Below, one piece after another: positions 8,840-19,348 of a DNA stretch of 32,351 bases. Source of the stretch: an uncultured Actinomycetes bacterium (GTDB taxonomy: Bacteria > Actinomycetota > Actinomycetes > Nanopelagicales > Nanopelagicaceae); NCBI GenBank assembly GCA_903916385.1, contig CAIWWH010000042.1:1-32351 (forward strand), given 5' to 3'. Every line of letters starts with the position of its first letter. The stretch's first letter is position 1. The notes beneath the pieces are model-generated. The model was not told where the DNA came from. It made no database searches and saw nothing but the letters and a program-made list of their open reading frames with translations. The position numbers and the translations under genes were made by a program.

Positions 8840-10132
8840 TTACTTCTTAAAGTCTGAAAGACCCTTTTGAGCCTCCGCTAACCAAGTCTTACGAGCGGCT
8901 GCCGCTTCGCGGGCGACCATTGCTTTGGCGGTCTGACCTGCCGCCTCTGCCTTAGCGGCCTGCTTCTCATAATTCTCGATAGCGTCGAGGAGACCTTGAA
9001 CAACGCTGTTGGCGTGCGCGATAGCGGTTGGATCGCTGCGGCGAGCTACCTCTTGATGTAGTGAATCAATCTCGATTTGTACTTTCTCTAGACGCGCCTC
9101 GAGTGCAGCGCGTTTATTTCGCTCAGTCATTCCGATGCGATCCCACTTTTCCTGCAAATCATGGAACTTGTTACGCGCAGTCTTTACATCAGTAACAGGT
9201 AGTAATGCCTCAAATTGCGTGATCAACTCTTCGCGCTTCGCCAAGTTCTGCGCCATCGTGCCTTGGCGCTTCTCAAGATCTGCCTTCTTGGCAGCGAAGA
9301 AGGTATCTTGTGCGGTTTTAAACTCTTCCCATAGGCGAGTATCGACGCTCTTCTTGCCGCGTCCGGCGGCCTTCCAAGCATCCATCAATTCTTTGAAGCG
9401 ATTTGCGGTGGCTAACCAATCCTTTGATTCAGCGAGTTTCTTCGCCTCTTCGATGATGGCGCTCTTTGATTGGGTGACGACGGCGCTCTGATTTTCTAAC
9501 TGTGCAAAGTGGGTGCGACGACGCTTATCGAACTTGTTTCGAGCACTCGAAAAGCGCTTCCATAGATCAGCATCGGTCTTCTTATCCAAACGTGGAGCAG
9601 CTTTCCACTCGTCGAGGAGAATTTTTAGACGATCGCCAGTGGTCTTCCAACTTTCTGAGAGTGCCAAAGACTCTGCCTCTGCAACTAACTTCTCTTTGAC
9701 AGCGGATGCCTCCACGCGTTTGGCCTCTTTGGCGGCCGACTCGGCGGCTTTGCGTGCCTCGTAGGCGGCTTTATGTCCCTCGATGAGGGCAGGAATCTGA
9801 TCTACTGATTTAGCCAGCGTGGCTAAGTCTCCGACGCCATTGAGGTTGGCGATTTGCTCCTTCAACTTAGCGACCGCTGCGTGTGCATCGCTGGGAACCA
9901 TCGCGCCACTCTTGATGCGCGCCGCGAGTAACGCTACCTCGGAGGCTACGGATTCAAATTTTCTTACAAAGTAGGCCAGGGCCTCTTCGGCGCTCTTGCC
10001 CGGATAGGAGCCAACGGGGCGCTCACCTTCGGGAGTAGTTACGTAAACAGTTCCATCTTCGCCGACGCGACCGAATTTCGCTGGGTCACCGATCAAGGCA
10101 GATGCTGCACTGAGATTCTCTGGCGTGGACAT
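8840..10132 (-). CDS. DUF349 domain-containing protein
   Basis: Only minus-strand gene; Ala/Lys/Glu-rich helical repeats with W(K)..GR/DLWKRFSSARNKF, LWEEFKTAQDTFF and DLQEKWDRIGM, resembling DUF349 repeats; SD AGAGGAG upstream on the minus strand. Confidence 0.88.
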   Translation of the reverse strand: MSTPENLSAASALIGDPAKFGRVGEDGTVYVTTPEGERPVGSYPGKSAEEALAYFVRKFESVASEVALLAARIKSGAMVPSDAHAAVAKLKEQIANLNGVGDLATLAKSVDQIPALIEGHKAAYEARKAAESAAKEAKRVEASAVKEKLVAEAESLALSESWKTTGDRLKILLDEWKAAPRLDKKTDADLWKRFSSARNKFDKRRRTHFAQLENQSAVVTQSKSAIIEEAKKLAESKDWLATANRFKELMDAWKAAGRGKKSVDTRLWEEFKTAQDTFFAAKKADLEKRQGTMAQNLAKREELITQFEALLPVTDVKTARNKFHDLQEKWDRIGMTERNKRAALEARLEKVQIEIDSLHQEVARRSDPTAIAHANSVVQGLLDAIENYEKQAAKAEAAGQTAKAMVAREAAAARKTWLAEAQKGLSDFKK

Positions 10133-10260
10133 CTCTTACTCCTCTGGTTGCGCGTCAAACGCCTCCGCCATCACCTGGCAGCTGCGCCCTTCCGTTAACG
10201 AATGAATCTGATCAACTCCATTTTTAGGTGGCGCCGACCTTACTGACCATTTTTAATCAG

Positions 10261-10283
10261 GGCTTAACGGTACCCTTAAAGCC
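10261..10283. promoter_or_regulatory. Imperfect palindrome GGCTTAA-C-GGTACC-C-TTAAaGCC in divergent intergenic region (possible operator)
   Basis: Arms 10261-10267 and 10276-10283 are complementary with one bulged A; centre GGTACC (10269-10274) is itself palindromic. Confidence 0.35.
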
Positions 10284-10333
10284 TCTTCCGAGGAAAATTG
10301 GTAGCTCGGACCGGTGAAAAGTGGGCAGATTAA

Positions 10334-11023
10334 GTGATTTTGGAGCGTATTGCGGCCCCCTATTTCGGTACCAATTGCTGGATCTTCGCAGAAGCCAAAG
10401 GTTCTGAGTGCTTTATCGTCGACCCGGGGATGGCGATCCCTGATCTGGTGCACGAGATCTCAGAGGTTCTCACCCGTCACAGATTGAAGCCGATAGCCAC
10501 CGTGGTCACCCACGGCCACCTCGACCACACCTTTTCAGTGCGCCCTTTCGACGACAAGTATGGAGTTGCCACATATATCCACCCCAAAGATCGGGAGTTC
10601 CTCGCTAACCCTCAAGGGATTCTTAGCCCGGGCGGTGCGACCGACCAGATTCTTCTGGAGATGGGCGTCACTACCTTTGGGGAGCCCCAGGATGTCCGCG
10701 AATTGGTGAATGGCACCGTGATCGAAATCGCTGGGTTTCATTTGAAGGCACTTCACGCCCCTGGCCACACTCCGGGGTCTACGGTTTTCCAGGTTGATGA
10801 TGAGTACCTGATCAGTGGCGATGTCCTATTCCAAAACTCGATTGGCAATACATCGTTTCGTCTCGGATCCAGTTCAGATATGAAAAAGACTCTTCGTAAC
10901 GTAATCCTGCCGCTGGCCGATGAGTTAATTGTGCTCCCTGGCCATGGGGCAGAAACTACAATCGGTCGCGAGCGAAAAAATAATGATTATTTGCAGGAGC
11001 GATTCTTGAGGAGTGCAGATTAA
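10334..11023 (+). CDS. MBL-fold metallo-hydrolase (glyoxalase II-like), GTG start
   Basis: VTHGHLDHTF (HxHxDH), APGHTPGSTVF, LISGDVLF, LPGHGAETTIGRE; same position (between rel and hisS) as in other actinobacteria. Confidence 0.93.
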   Translation: MILERIAAPYFGTNCWIFAEAKGSECFIVDPGMAIPDLVHEISEVLTRHRLKPIATVVTHGHLDHTFSVRPFDDKYGVATYIHPKDREFLANPQGILSPGGATDQILLEMGVTTFGEPQDVRELVNGTVIEIAGFHLKALHAPGHTPGSTVFQVDDEYLISGDVLFQNSIGNTSFRLGSSSDMKKTLRNVILPLADELIVLPGHGAETTIGRERKNNDYLQERFLRSAD

Positions 11024-12294
11024 TGGCCAAGTTTCAAGCGCCTAAGGGAGTCAGTGAATACGTCCCAGATCGCTCGAGCCACTTTGATTACGTGCGCAGC
11101 ACACTCATCAACTCGGCTCAAGTTGCTGGCTATCAACTCGTCGAACTTCCCGTATTTGAAGATACTGAGCTCTTTGCGCGTGGAGTAGGCGAGTCAACCG
11201 ATGTAGTTCGCAAAGAGATGTACACCTTTGAAGATCGCGGTGGCCGTTCCATCACCCTGCGCCCCGAGGGGACAGCAGGTGTCATGAGAGCTGTCATTGA
11301 ACATAACTTGGACCGCGGCCAACTTCCAGTGAAGGTCTACTACTCCGGAGCATTCTTCAGAGCAGAACGTCCCCAGGCCGGCCGTTATCGCCAGTTCTAT
11401 CAAGTGGGAATTGAGGCAATTGGCCTCGCCGACCCACGAATTGATGTAGAGGTTATTGCAGTTGCGGATAGAGCTTTCAAGGAACTTGGTCTCAAGAACT
11501 ATCGCCTCGAGATAACCTCTTTGGGAGATAGCGCTACTCGCGAGAGTTACCTTGTGGAATTGAGAGCATTTATCGCTGGTATTGAGATAGATGCTGAGAC
11601 GCGCGAGAGAGCCAATCTCAATCCGTTGCGACTCTTTGATGACAAGCGCCCCGAGATTCGAGAGGCCATGAGCAAGGCTCCGATCCTGATGGATTATCTG
11701 ACCCCAGAGAGCGCCGCGGATTTCGCGAAGGTGCAGGAGTTGTTGACCGCCCTCAACATTGATTTTGTTGTGAACAATCGGATGGTTCGCGGGTTGGATT
11801 ACTACACTGGAACGGCTTTTGAATTTGCCCACACTGATCTCGGTGCGCAATCTGCAATCGGTGGAGGTGGGCGCTATGACGGACTCATGGCCCAACTTGG
11901 AGGGCAGGAACTCTCTGGGGTTGGTTTTGGGCTCGGAATAGATCGCATCTTGCTGGCCCGAGAGGCGGAGGGATTACTCCTGCCAGCGGAGTCTGGCCTA
12001 GATCTCTACATCGTTCCGCTGGGCGTAGGAGATGCGGCACTTCTTCTCGCAGAAGAGCTACGCAATAGAGGTATAAAAGTTGATCTTGCCTTTGGGGATA
12101 AAGCCCTCAAGGGAGGGATGAAATCTGCAGATAAGAGTGGGGCACGCTATTCGATCGTGCTGGGAGCGGATGAATTAGCCTCCGGAGTCGTCCATCTCAA
12201 GGAGATGCAAACGGGTGAATCTTCCTCCGTTACTCTTGGTGCTTTAGCGAATGAACTCATCGAACGAATTTCAAACTATGGAGAGCACCTTTAA
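11023..12294 (+). CDS. hisS: Histidyl-tRNA synthetase
   Basis: Class II motifs [57 protein letters not shown]. Confidence 0.97.
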   Translation: MAKFQAPKGVSEYVPDRSSHFDYVRSTLINSAQVAGYQLVELPVFEDTELFARGVGESTDVVRKEMYTFEDRGGRSITLRPEGTAGVMRAVIEHNLDRGQLPVKVYYSGAFFRAERPQAGRYRQFYQVGIEAIGLADPRIDVEVIAVADRAFKELGLKNYRLEITSLGDSATRESYLVELRAFIAGIEIDAETRERANLNPLRLFDDKRPEIREAMSKAPILMDYLTPESAADFAKVQELLTALNIDFVVNNRMVRGLDYYTGTAFEFAHTDLGAQSAIGGGGRYDGLMAQLGGQELSGVGFGLGIDRILLAREAEGLLLPAESGLDLYIVPLGVGDAALLLAEELRNRGIKVDLAFGDKALKGGMKSADKSGARYSIVLGADELASGVVHLKEMQTGESSSVTLGALANELIERISNYGEHL

Positions 12295-12296
12295 AA

Positions 12297-14060
12297 ATGT
12301 TACGAACTCATGATGCAGGGCTACTTTCATTGACGGATATCGGAACTACTGTCGTTCTGGCCGGTTGGGTTGCCCGCCGTCGCGACCACGGGGGAGTCGC
12401 CTTCATAGATTTACGCGATGCCTCTGGGGCGGTGCAGGTGGTCATTAAGGATGAGATCGCGGGAGCCCTACGCGCCGAATGGTGTGTTCTCATTACCGGA
12501 ACGGTCAACGCTCGCCCTGCCGGAAACGAAAATCCCAATATTGCTACTGGTGCTATCGAAATTGATTGTCAGAACCTCGAGGTTCTGAGTGAGGCAGCCC
12601 CTCTGCCTTTCCCTGTAGATAGCGGAGAGACCTCAAATATCAGCGAAGAAGTTCGTCTGAAGTATCGCTACCTGGATCTCCGTCGTGAAGGTCCAGCAAA
12701 GAACTTGCGCTTGCGTTCTCGGGTCACTGCAACAATCCGAAACGTCATGGATCGTTTGGACTTTCTCGAGATCGAAACACCGTATCTCACGCGATCAACC
12801 CCTGAGGGAGCACGTGATTTCTTAGTACCGGTTCGTCTACAGCCTGGTAGTTGGTATGCGCTGCCACAGTCACCGCAACTCTTTAAGCAACTTCTGATGG
12901 TCGCTGGTATGGAGCGCTACTACCAAATTGCGCGTTGCTTCCGCGATGAAGATTTCCGTGCTGATCGTCAACCCGAATTCACTCAACTCGATATTGAAAT
13001 GTCCTTCATAGACCAAGAGGACATTTTGCGCGTTGCCGAAGAGATCCTTGAAGAGGTTTTCATTAAGACTGTTGGTTATCAGATTCCCCGACCAATCCCG
13101 CGCATGACCTATGCCGAGGCGATGCGTCGTTATGGATCTGACAAGCCAGATCTGCGCTTTGGCTCTGAACTTGTCGACGTCAAAGAATTTTTCAAAGATA
13201 CAACATTCCGCGTATTCCAAGCCGACTATGTAGGCGCTGTTGTTATGCCCGGCGGAGCAAGCTCGCCTCGTCGCGAACTTGATGCCTGGCAGGAGTGGGC
13301 AAAGGCTCGTGGCACTAAGGGGCTTGCATACATCTTGGTGCAAGAGGATGGTTCGCTAGCTGGTCCCGTGGCAAAGAATCTTTCAGAGATAGAGGCGGCT
13401 GGTATCGCCGCTTTCACCGGTGCCAAACCTGGAGATGCGATCTTCTTCGCCGCCGGCACAAAAGCCCCATCACAAGCGCTACTTGGAGCGGTGCGACTTG
13501 AGATCGCTGCTCGGTGTAATTTGATTGCTCCCGGAGCCTGGAAATTTTTATGGGTAGTTGATGCTCCGATGTTCGAGCAAGTTGATGCCGAAAATCCAGC
13601 AGCAGGCTGGACTGCGGTTCACCACCCCTTCACGGGTCCAAAGCCAGAGTTTGCGGACTCCTTTGATAAGGATCCAGGAAGCGCGCTGGCTTACGCCTAT
13701 GACATCGTCCTCAATGGAAATGAGATCGGTGGCGGTTCGATCCGTATTCATAAGAGCGAGATGCAACAGCGCGTCTTTGACGTCATTGGACTCACTCCCG
13801 AAGAGGCGAAGAGCAAGTTTGGTTTCCTCCTCGAAGCCTTCAACTATGGCCCACCTCCGCATGGCGGAATCGCACTTGGCATGGATCGTCTCTGCGCGCT
13901 TCTGACCGGCGCGGAATCGATTCGCGAAGTCATCGCCTTCCCTAAGACAGCTAGCGGGGGAGACCCTCTAACGGGTGCACCAACGCCAATCACGCCAGCG
14001 CAACGTAAGGAAGCAGGAGTAGATTTCGTCCCAGATCCAGAGAATAAGGCGAAGGCGTAG
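12297..14060 (+). CDS. aspS: Aspartyl-tRNA synthetase, bacterial type; predicted aspartate--tRNA(Asp/Asn) ligase
   Basis: OB fold [63 protein letters not shown] insertion, C-terminal [13 protein letters not shown] and [17 protein letters not shown]. Confidence 0.97.
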   Translation: MLRTHDAGLLSLTDIGTTVVLAGWVARRRDHGGVAFIDLRDASGAVQVVIKDEIAGALRAEWCVLITGTVNARPAGNENPNIATGAIEIDCQNLEVLSEAAPLPFPVDSGETSNISEEVRLKYRYLDLRREGPAKNLRLRSRVTATIRNVMDRLDFLEIETPYLTRSTPEGARDFLVPVRLQPGSWYALPQSPQLFKQLLMVAGMERYYQIARCFRDEDFRADRQPEFTQLDIEMSFIDQEDILRVAEEILEEVFIKTVGYQIPRPIPRMTYAEAMRRYGSDKPDLRFGSELVDVKEFFKDTTFRVFQADYVGAVVMPGGASSPRRELDAWQEWAKARGTKGLAYILVQEDGSLAGPVAKNLSEIEAAGIAAFTGAKPGDAIFFAAGTKAPSQALLGAVRLEIAARCNLIAPGAWKFLWVVDAPMFEQVDAENPAAGWTAVHHPFTGPKPEFADSFDKDPGSALAYAYDIVLNGNEIGGGSIRIHKSEMQQRVFDVIGLTPEEAKSKFGFLLEAFNYGPPPHGGIALGMDRLCALLTGAESIREVIAFPKTASGGDPLTGAPTPITPAQRKEAGVDFVPDPENKAKA

Positions 14061-14071
14061 AGAAGTTCAGG

Positions 14072-14077
14072 TAGGCT
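14072..14077 (+). promoter_or_regulatory. Candidate -10 (TAGGCT) for a leaderless DUF948 transcript
   Basis: TAGGCT-N6-ATG(14084); same hexamer as upstream of ruvC; no SD. Confidence 0.5.
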
Positions 14078-14083
14078 AACAGT

Positions 14084-14371
14084 ATGGGTCCAGGTGGAAT
14101 CGCAACGATCATCGCAGCATCTGCGCTGATCCCGATCTCCCTTGCTATCGGTTACGCGATCGTTCGTGTCGGACGACTCATCGACGAAGTACAAAAGACT
14201 CTGAAGAGCGTGAATCGCATCGTTTCGACCGCTGAAAATTTCACTGAAAAGGTCACGGGCTCAATCACCGGCCTCGTAGAGAAGAACGCTGGGCTTTTAA
14301 AGATAATTGGTTCTTTAATTGGAGCACTCGCCGGCAAGAAGTTCGGTCGCTCTGAGCGGGAGCACGAGTAG
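14084..14371 (+). CDS. DUF948-like small membrane protein
   Basis: 95 aa; one N-terminal TM helix (GGIATIIAASALIPISLAIGYAIVRVGRLIDEV) followed by coiled-coil and hydrophobic region; located between aspS and alaS. Confidence 0.75.
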   Translation: MGPGGIATIIAASALIPISLAIGYAIVRVGRLIDEVQKTLKSVNRIVSTAENFTEKVTGSITGLVEKNAGLLKIIGSLIGALAGKKFGRSEREHE

Positions 14372-14374
14372 TAG

Positions 14375-17047
14375 GTGGAATCCGCAGAAATTAGAGCGCG
14401 ATGGTTGCGTTTCTTTGAGTCCGATAATGCCCTGGGGCTAAAGCACACCGTCGTCCCTTCAGCCTCGTTGATTGCCGATGATCCAAATCTGCTCCTAGTT
14501 AATGCCGGCATGGTGCCTTTTAAGCCTTACTTTCTTGGTGAAGTGAAACCGCCGTACTCACGAGCCACTTCGGTCCAAAAGTGCGTTCGCACACTAGATA
14601 TCGATGAGGTCGGCAAGACCACGCGCCACGCCTCCTTCTTCCAAATGTGTGGCAACTTCTCCTTTGGCGACTATTTCAAAGAGGGCGCGATCATGATGGC
14701 TTGGGAGCTCCTCACCAAGCCGATTGCAGATGGTGGATACGGATTTCCTGAAGAGAAGCTCTGGGTGACTGTTTATTTGAACGATGACGAGGCTGCCGAT
14801 ATTTGGCACAAAAAGGTGGGTGTTCCGAAGGAGCGCATTCAGCGCCGTGGAATGGCGGATAACTTCTGGTCTATGGGCGTCGCTGGTCCATGTGGGCCAT
14901 GTTCGGAGATTTACTACGACCGCGGTCCTGCATATGGACGCGAAGGCGGGCCGATTGCTGATGAAGATCGTTACCTTGAGGTATGGAACCTTGTCTTCAT
15001 GCAGAATATACGCGCAGATGGTGGGAGCAAGGATGATTATCCAATCATCGGAGAACTACCCGCGAAAAATATTGATACAGGCTTGGGGTTGGAGCGGACA
15101 GCGGCACTTTTGCAAGGTGTTGAAAATATTTATGAAATTGATACAACGATGCAAATCCTCTCGAAGGCGTCTGAGCTAGCGGGAGTCACTTACGGCAAGG
15201 ATGCGAAGAGTGATGTTTCACTGCGCGTAGTAGCCGATCACGCACGAACCTCAATGATGCTAATCGGAGATGGCGTTCTTCCGGGAAATGAAGGTCGGGG
15301 ATACGTTCTGCGTCGCATGATGCGTCGCACGATCCGCAACATGAGAATCCTGGGCGCACCCGATTACAATTCCAATGAACTCCTTCAAGCAGCTATTGGG
15401 GCGATGTCTCCCCAATATCCAGAGCTTCTCGAGAGAAGCGCTCATATCTTGACGGTCACGGAGGCAGAAGAGGAGTCATTTCTTTCGACGTTGAAGAGCG
15501 GAACGCAGATCTTTGATATGGCAGGAGCCGACGCGAAGAAGATGCAGAGTGCAACACTCACTGGAGATACTGTTTTTAAACTGCACGACACATACGGATT
15601 TCCCTTCGATCTCACTCTCGAGATGGCTTCCGAGTCCGGGCTTAAGGTTGATGAAGAGGGTTTCCGTCGCTTGATGAAAGAGCAGAAAGATCGTGCCAAA
15701 GCCGATGCCAAAGCAAAGAAGAGCGGGCACACTGATCTCTCGGAGTATCGGAAGATAGTCGATGCATCGGGCAAGACTGAGTTTATTGGCTACCGTCATC
15801 TCGAAGGAGAGGCGAGCGTACGAGCGATCATGGTCGACGGCGTTAACGTCCAGGAAGTTCATGAAGGCGATGTTGAAATTATCCTTGATCGCACGCCTTT
15901 CTACGCCGAAGGAGGAGGTCAACTCTCTGATGGCGGCATCCTGACTCTCGGCAATGGCACACGTATCGAGGTCGAGGATGTGCAATCACCGGTCCCAGGT
16001 CTCTTCGTGCACCGTGGCTTCGTGGTCTCCGGCTCACTTGCTCTAGGTCAACAACTCTTCGCTCAAATAGATCAAGGACGTCGCAAGGCAATCTCCCGCG
16101 CCCACACCGCTACTCATATGGTGCACAAGGCATTCCGTGAAGCACTGGGCGAGAGTGCGACTCAGGCAGGTTCGGAGAATGCACCAGGTCGCTTCCGTTT
16201 TGATTTTCCTGCAAATGGCGCCGTTCCAGTCAGTGTTCTCAATGATGTTGAAGCCCGCGTTAACTCTCTTTTGATCGAGAACCTTGAGGTAACTGCGGAA
16301 CAGATGACTCAGGCGCAGGCGAAAGAGATTGGCGCTATGGCTCTCTTCGGAGAGAAGTACGGCGATGTTGTCCGCGTCGTGAGTGTTGGAGATTGGGCGC
16401 GCGAACTTTGCGGCGGAACTCACGTGAACTCCTCGGCCGAGCTTGGCGTCGTAAAACTATTGAACGAGTCGTCAATCGGTGCTGGTGTGCGACGTGTTGA
16501 AGCACTTGTGGGTGCCGATGCATTCTCTTACCTGGCTCGTGAGCATATGCTCCTTAACTCGCTGACTGAGCTCATCAAGGGCGCCCGAGTAGAAGAACTT
16601 CCAGAGCGCATCGCAGATCTATTGAACAAGATCAAGGTTATTGAGCGAGAGTTGGCAGCGCTTCGCTCTGCGCAAGCTCTTGCATCACTTGGTGAAATAG
16701 CTAAAGGATTCGAAGTCGTCGGAAAGTGCAATGTGGTTGCTCACCAAGTAGCCGATGGAATCGGTGGGGATGATCTGCGCGTGATGGCACTCGACCTTCG
16801 GAATCGAAATCCACACTCGGTTGTTGCACTGCTCTCTGTCGTGGAGGAGAAAGTCATTTTGGTTGTTGCCGTGACGACAGATGCGATTTCGCTTGGCGTA
16901 AAGGCTGGAGCGCTCGTCAAATTGGGATCAGCTATCTTGGGCGGCGGCGGAGGCGGCAAGGACGATTTCGCACAAGGTGGCGGCAATGATGCTTCAAAGA
17001 TTCCGGCGGCGATTGCCGAGTTAAAGGCAGCGATAGGTAAGTACTAG
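14375..17047 (+). CDS. alaS: Alanyl-tRNA synthetase (GTG start)
   Basis: [47 protein letters not shown], editing-site [23 protein letters not shown]-Ala [15 protein letters not shown]. Confidence 0.98.
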   Translation: MESAEIRARWLRFFESDNALGLKHTVVPSASLIADDPNLLLVNAGMVPFKPYFLGEVKPPYSRATSVQKCVRTLDIDEVGKTTRHASFFQMCGNFSFGDYFKEGAIMMAWELLTKPIADGGYGFPEEKLWVTVYLNDDEAADIWHKKVGVPKERIQRRGMADNFWSMGVAGPCGPCSEIYYDRGPAYGREGGPIADEDRYLEVWNLVFMQNIRADGGSKDDYPIIGELPAKNIDTGLGLERTAALLQGVENIYEIDTTMQILSKASELAGVTYGKDAKSDVSLRVVADHARTSMMLIGDGVLPGNEGRGYVLRRMMRRTIRNMRILGAPDYNSNELLQAAIGAMSPQYPELLERSAHILTVTEAEEESFLSTLKSGTQIFDMAGADAKKMQSATLTGDTVFKLHDTYGFPFDLTLEMASESGLKVDEEGFRRLMKEQKDRAKADAKAKKSGHTDLSEYRKIVDASGKTEFIGYRHLEGEASVRAIMVDGVNVQEVHEGDVEIILDRTPFYAEGGGQLSDGGILTLGNGTRIEVEDVQSPVPGLFVHRGFVVSGSLALGQQLFAQIDQGRRKAISRAHTATHMVHKAFREALGESATQAGSENAPGRFRFDFPANGAVPVSVLNDVEARVNSLLIENLEVTAEQMTQAQAKEIGAMALFGEKYGDVVRVVSVGDWARELCGGTHVNSSAELGVVKLLNESSIGAGVRRVEALVGADAFSYLAREHMLLNSLTELIKGARVEELPERIADLLNKIKVIERELAALRSAQALASLGEIAKGFEVVGKCNVVAHQVADGIGGDDLRVMALDLRNRNPHSVVALLSVVEEKVILVVAVTTDAISLGVKAGALVKLGSAILGGGGGGKDDFAQGGGNDASKIPAAIAELKAAIGKY

Positions 17048-17049
17048 GG

Positions 17050-17484
17050 ATGAAGAGCGGCCGGCGTCTAGCCTTTGATTATGGCCAGGTAAGAATTGGT
17101 GTTGCTGCGAGCGACCTCTCTGGTCTTATCGCCTCGCCGATTGCCACTCTGCAGGCTACACATCCGAAACTCAACGAGGAGATCACCTCATTGATTAGCG
17201 AGTATGAGCCTATCTATCTGGTGGTGGGGGAGCCTAGGCATTTGTCGGGGAGTTCCAATCCCTCACTCGAGGCGGCGCACCGATTTGCGGAGTTCTTGCG
17301 TACGCTTACCCCAGTTCCGGTCTACCTTGTCGATGAACGGATGTCGACGGTCTCCGCGGCGCGTACCTTGCGTGGTGCCGGGGTGAACGCTAAACAGAGC
17401 AAGAACAGGATTGATGCGATGGCTGCCGTAGCGATTTTAGAGAGCGCGCTGGAGCGCGAACGAATTGCAGGTCACCTTGAATAA
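17050..17484 (+). CDS. ruvX: Putative pre-16S rRNA nuclease / Holliday junction resolvase-like RuvX (YqgF)
   Basis: RRLAFDYGQVRIGVAASDLSGLIASPIATL, LVDERMSTVSAARTLR, KQSKNRIDAMAAVAILE; directly between alaS and mltG. Confidence 0.95.
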   Translation: MKSGRRLAFDYGQVRIGVAASDLSGLIASPIATLQATHPKLNEEITSLISEYEPIYLVVGEPRHLSGSSNPSLEAAHRFAEFLRTLTPVPVYLVDERMSTVSAARTLRGAGVNAKQSKNRIDAMAAVAILESALERERIAGHLE

Positions 17485-18496
17485 GCGCGCAAAAAAGAGA
17501 AATCTCATCACAACATTCATCGTTCTTGTGATGTTGTTAGCCACTCTGATCGTTCAGCGTTTGATGGTGACCAATGGTCTCTCTGACTTCCCATCCGGAA
17601 CAGCTGGTCCTGAGATTAAGATCATCGTCACCAAAGGCGAAAGTGGTACCGCGATTGCTGAAGATCTAGCCTCGCAGCATGTGGTTGCCAAAGCGGCCAC
17701 TCTGATTAAGAAAATGATTAAGAACAATGTTGTTGGCATCGCGCCAGGTATCCACACCATCCATACGGTGATACCGAGCGATCAAGCGATAGTCGAACTT
17801 CTCGATCAAAAGCGGATTACCGATGTGGTGTTGGTCTTGCCCGCATCGACGACAGCCGACGTTCTGGCAAAGTTGCATGGCTTGACCTCTCTCACGCAGA
17901 ACGATCAGCTATCGACCCTCACACCTTCCTATCCCAACCCCGGCAATTCCCTAGAAGGTCAATTGGCCCCGGACCAATACTCCTTTGCTCCCGGGACCAC
18001 CACGCACGACGCCCTCGTCAATATGTTGCAGACTTTTGCAAATGAGAGAGCGACGACCAAGTTAGACGCAGGATTCAAGGGGTACACCCCTTATCACGTG
18101 CTCACAATTGCCTCGATGATTCAGATCGAGGGTGATCTCCTGGATTATCCAAAGGTGGCCCGCGTTATCTACAACCGACTTCGTCTTGGAATGCCGCTTC
18201 AATTGAATTCGACTGTGCAATATGCGCTTAACCAACGCGGGCAAATAGGTTTGACGACCAAAGCGACTCAAGTCGACTCTCCGTACAACACTTACCTGCA
18301 TACTGGGTTACCGCCAACACCGATCTGTAACCCTTCTGTGGATGCGATCAATGCAGCCCTTAATCCGGCAGACGGTAATTGGCTTTACTTCATCACCGTC
18401 GCTCCGCACGACACCAGATTTACAAATGACTACCCAACCTTTGAAAATTGGGTCGCTTTGTACAACAAGAATGTGGCGGCCGGGGCCTTTAAGTGA
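17477..18496 (+). CDS. mltG: Endolytic murein transglycosylase MltG (YceG-like); likely TTG start at 17477
   Basis: N-terminal TM helix; YHVLTIASMIQIEGDLLDYPKVARVIYNRLRLGMPLQLNSTVQYAL...DSPYNTYLHTGLPPTPICNPSVDAINAALNP is the MltG signature. The ORF track starts at TTG 17465; TTG 17477 has better SD spacing. Confidence 0.93.
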   Translation: MNKRAKKRNLITTFIVLVMLLATLIVQRLMVTNGLSDFPSGTAGPEIKIIVTKGESGTAIAEDLASQHVVAKAATLIKKMIKNNVVGIAPGIHTIHTVIPSDQAIVELLDQKRITDVVLVLPASTTADVLAKLHGLTSLTQNDQLSTLTPSYPNPGNSLEGQLAPDQYSFAPGTTTHDALVNMLQTFANERATTKLDAGFKGYTPYHVLTIASMIQIEGDLLDYPKVARVIYNRLRLGMPLQLNSTVQYALNQRGQIGLTTKATQVDSPYNTYLHTGLPPTPICNPSVDAINAALNPADGNWLYFITVAPHDTRFTNDYPTFENWVALYNKNVAAGAFK

Positions 18497-19299
18497 TCAA
18501 GGCAGCGGTCCTTGGTTCTCCGATCAGCCATAGCCTCTCCCCGGCTCTCCATAAACGGGCTTATGAGCTCTTGGGGGTTGCTGGGAGTTACGGTGCAATT
18601 GATTTAATTCCTGATCTAGCCGGCGATTTCTTCTCCCGCGCTCTTGAGGAAGATTGGACTGGTTTCTCCTTGACGATGCCACTGAAGGAGACGATCTTCG
18701 ATTTGGCCTCTGAACTTTCTTTTGAAATTGAACCGATAGCGGCTCGCATGCGCTCGGCAAATACCCTTCTCCTACAGAATGGTCGCTATCTGGCCTCCTC
18801 GACGGATAGAACAGGATTCATGCGACTCTTTGAAGGAGTGACGAAAGATCGAGTCGCAATTATTGGAGGAGGTGGTACAGCGAGAGCCGCGCTAGGAGCG
18901 CTCGATGGAAGTGCCTTAGAAATCGATGTTCTGCTGCGCTCTTCGCACCGGCGCGATGCTCTCTCTCGAATTGCGCAGCGCTCCGCGGTTAACTTCTTTG
19001 GTATGGATCACTCTCTTCGCGGATATGACCTAGTGATTGCGACCGTTCCTAGCGGGGTAACCGACTCGATCGCTGCCAATCTGGACTTTCAAATCCCTTG
19101 TTTCTGTGAGGTTCTTTACAAACCCTTTCCAACCCCATTGCTCGCCAAGGCGCGATCTTTGGGAGGTAGGACTTTGGATGGAATTGACCTGCTTGTGGAA
19201 CAGGCGATGGATCAGGTTGCGATTTTTTCGGGTCAGACTTTTGAGTTTGGCGCGATGCGAAGTGCACTGCAAGCTGTAGGACGCGAACACCTGCGTTGA
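18493..19299 (+). CDS. aroE: Shikimate dehydrogenase
   Basis: GSPISHSLSPALHKRAYELLG, GFSLTMPLKE (catalytic Lys), STD (Asp), IIGGGGTARAAL, DLLVEQAMDQVAIFSG. Confidence 0.93.
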   Translation: MIKAAVLGSPISHSLSPALHKRAYELLGVAGSYGAIDLIPDLAGDFFSRALEEDWTGFSLTMPLKETIFDLASELSFEIEPIAARMRSANTLLLQNGRYLASSTDRTGFMRLFEGVTKDRVAIIGGGGTARAALGALDGSALEIDVLLRSSHRRDALSRIAQRSAVNFFGMDHSLRGYDLVIATVPSGVTDSIAANLDFQIPCFCEVLYKPFPTPLLAKARSLGGRTLDGIDLLVEQAMDQVAIFSGQTFEFGAMRSALQAVGREHLR

Positions 19300-19336
19300 A
19301 CTGTGGATGTCGTAAACGCGTCGAGCACGAGATCTC

Positions 19337-19342
19337 TACGCT
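19337..19342 (+). promoter_or_regulatory. Candidate -10 (TACGCT) for a leaderless prepilin peptidase transcript
   Basis: TACGCT-N6-ATG(19349); no SD. Confidence 0.4.
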
Positions 19343-19348
19343 CAGAAG

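Noticed and set aside
10281-10298. CCTCttccGAGG hairpin followed by AAAA upstream of the MBL gene
   Set aside because: Four base-pair stem, no U-tract; too weak to call a terminator or riboswitch.
11194-11895. 233 aa minus-strand ORF inside hisS
   Set aside because: Shadow ORF antisense to a clear, intact hisS; no recognisable domain and no SD.
15476-15985. 169 aa minus-strand ORF inside alaS
   Set aside because: Antisense shadow ORF; alaS is intact in this region.
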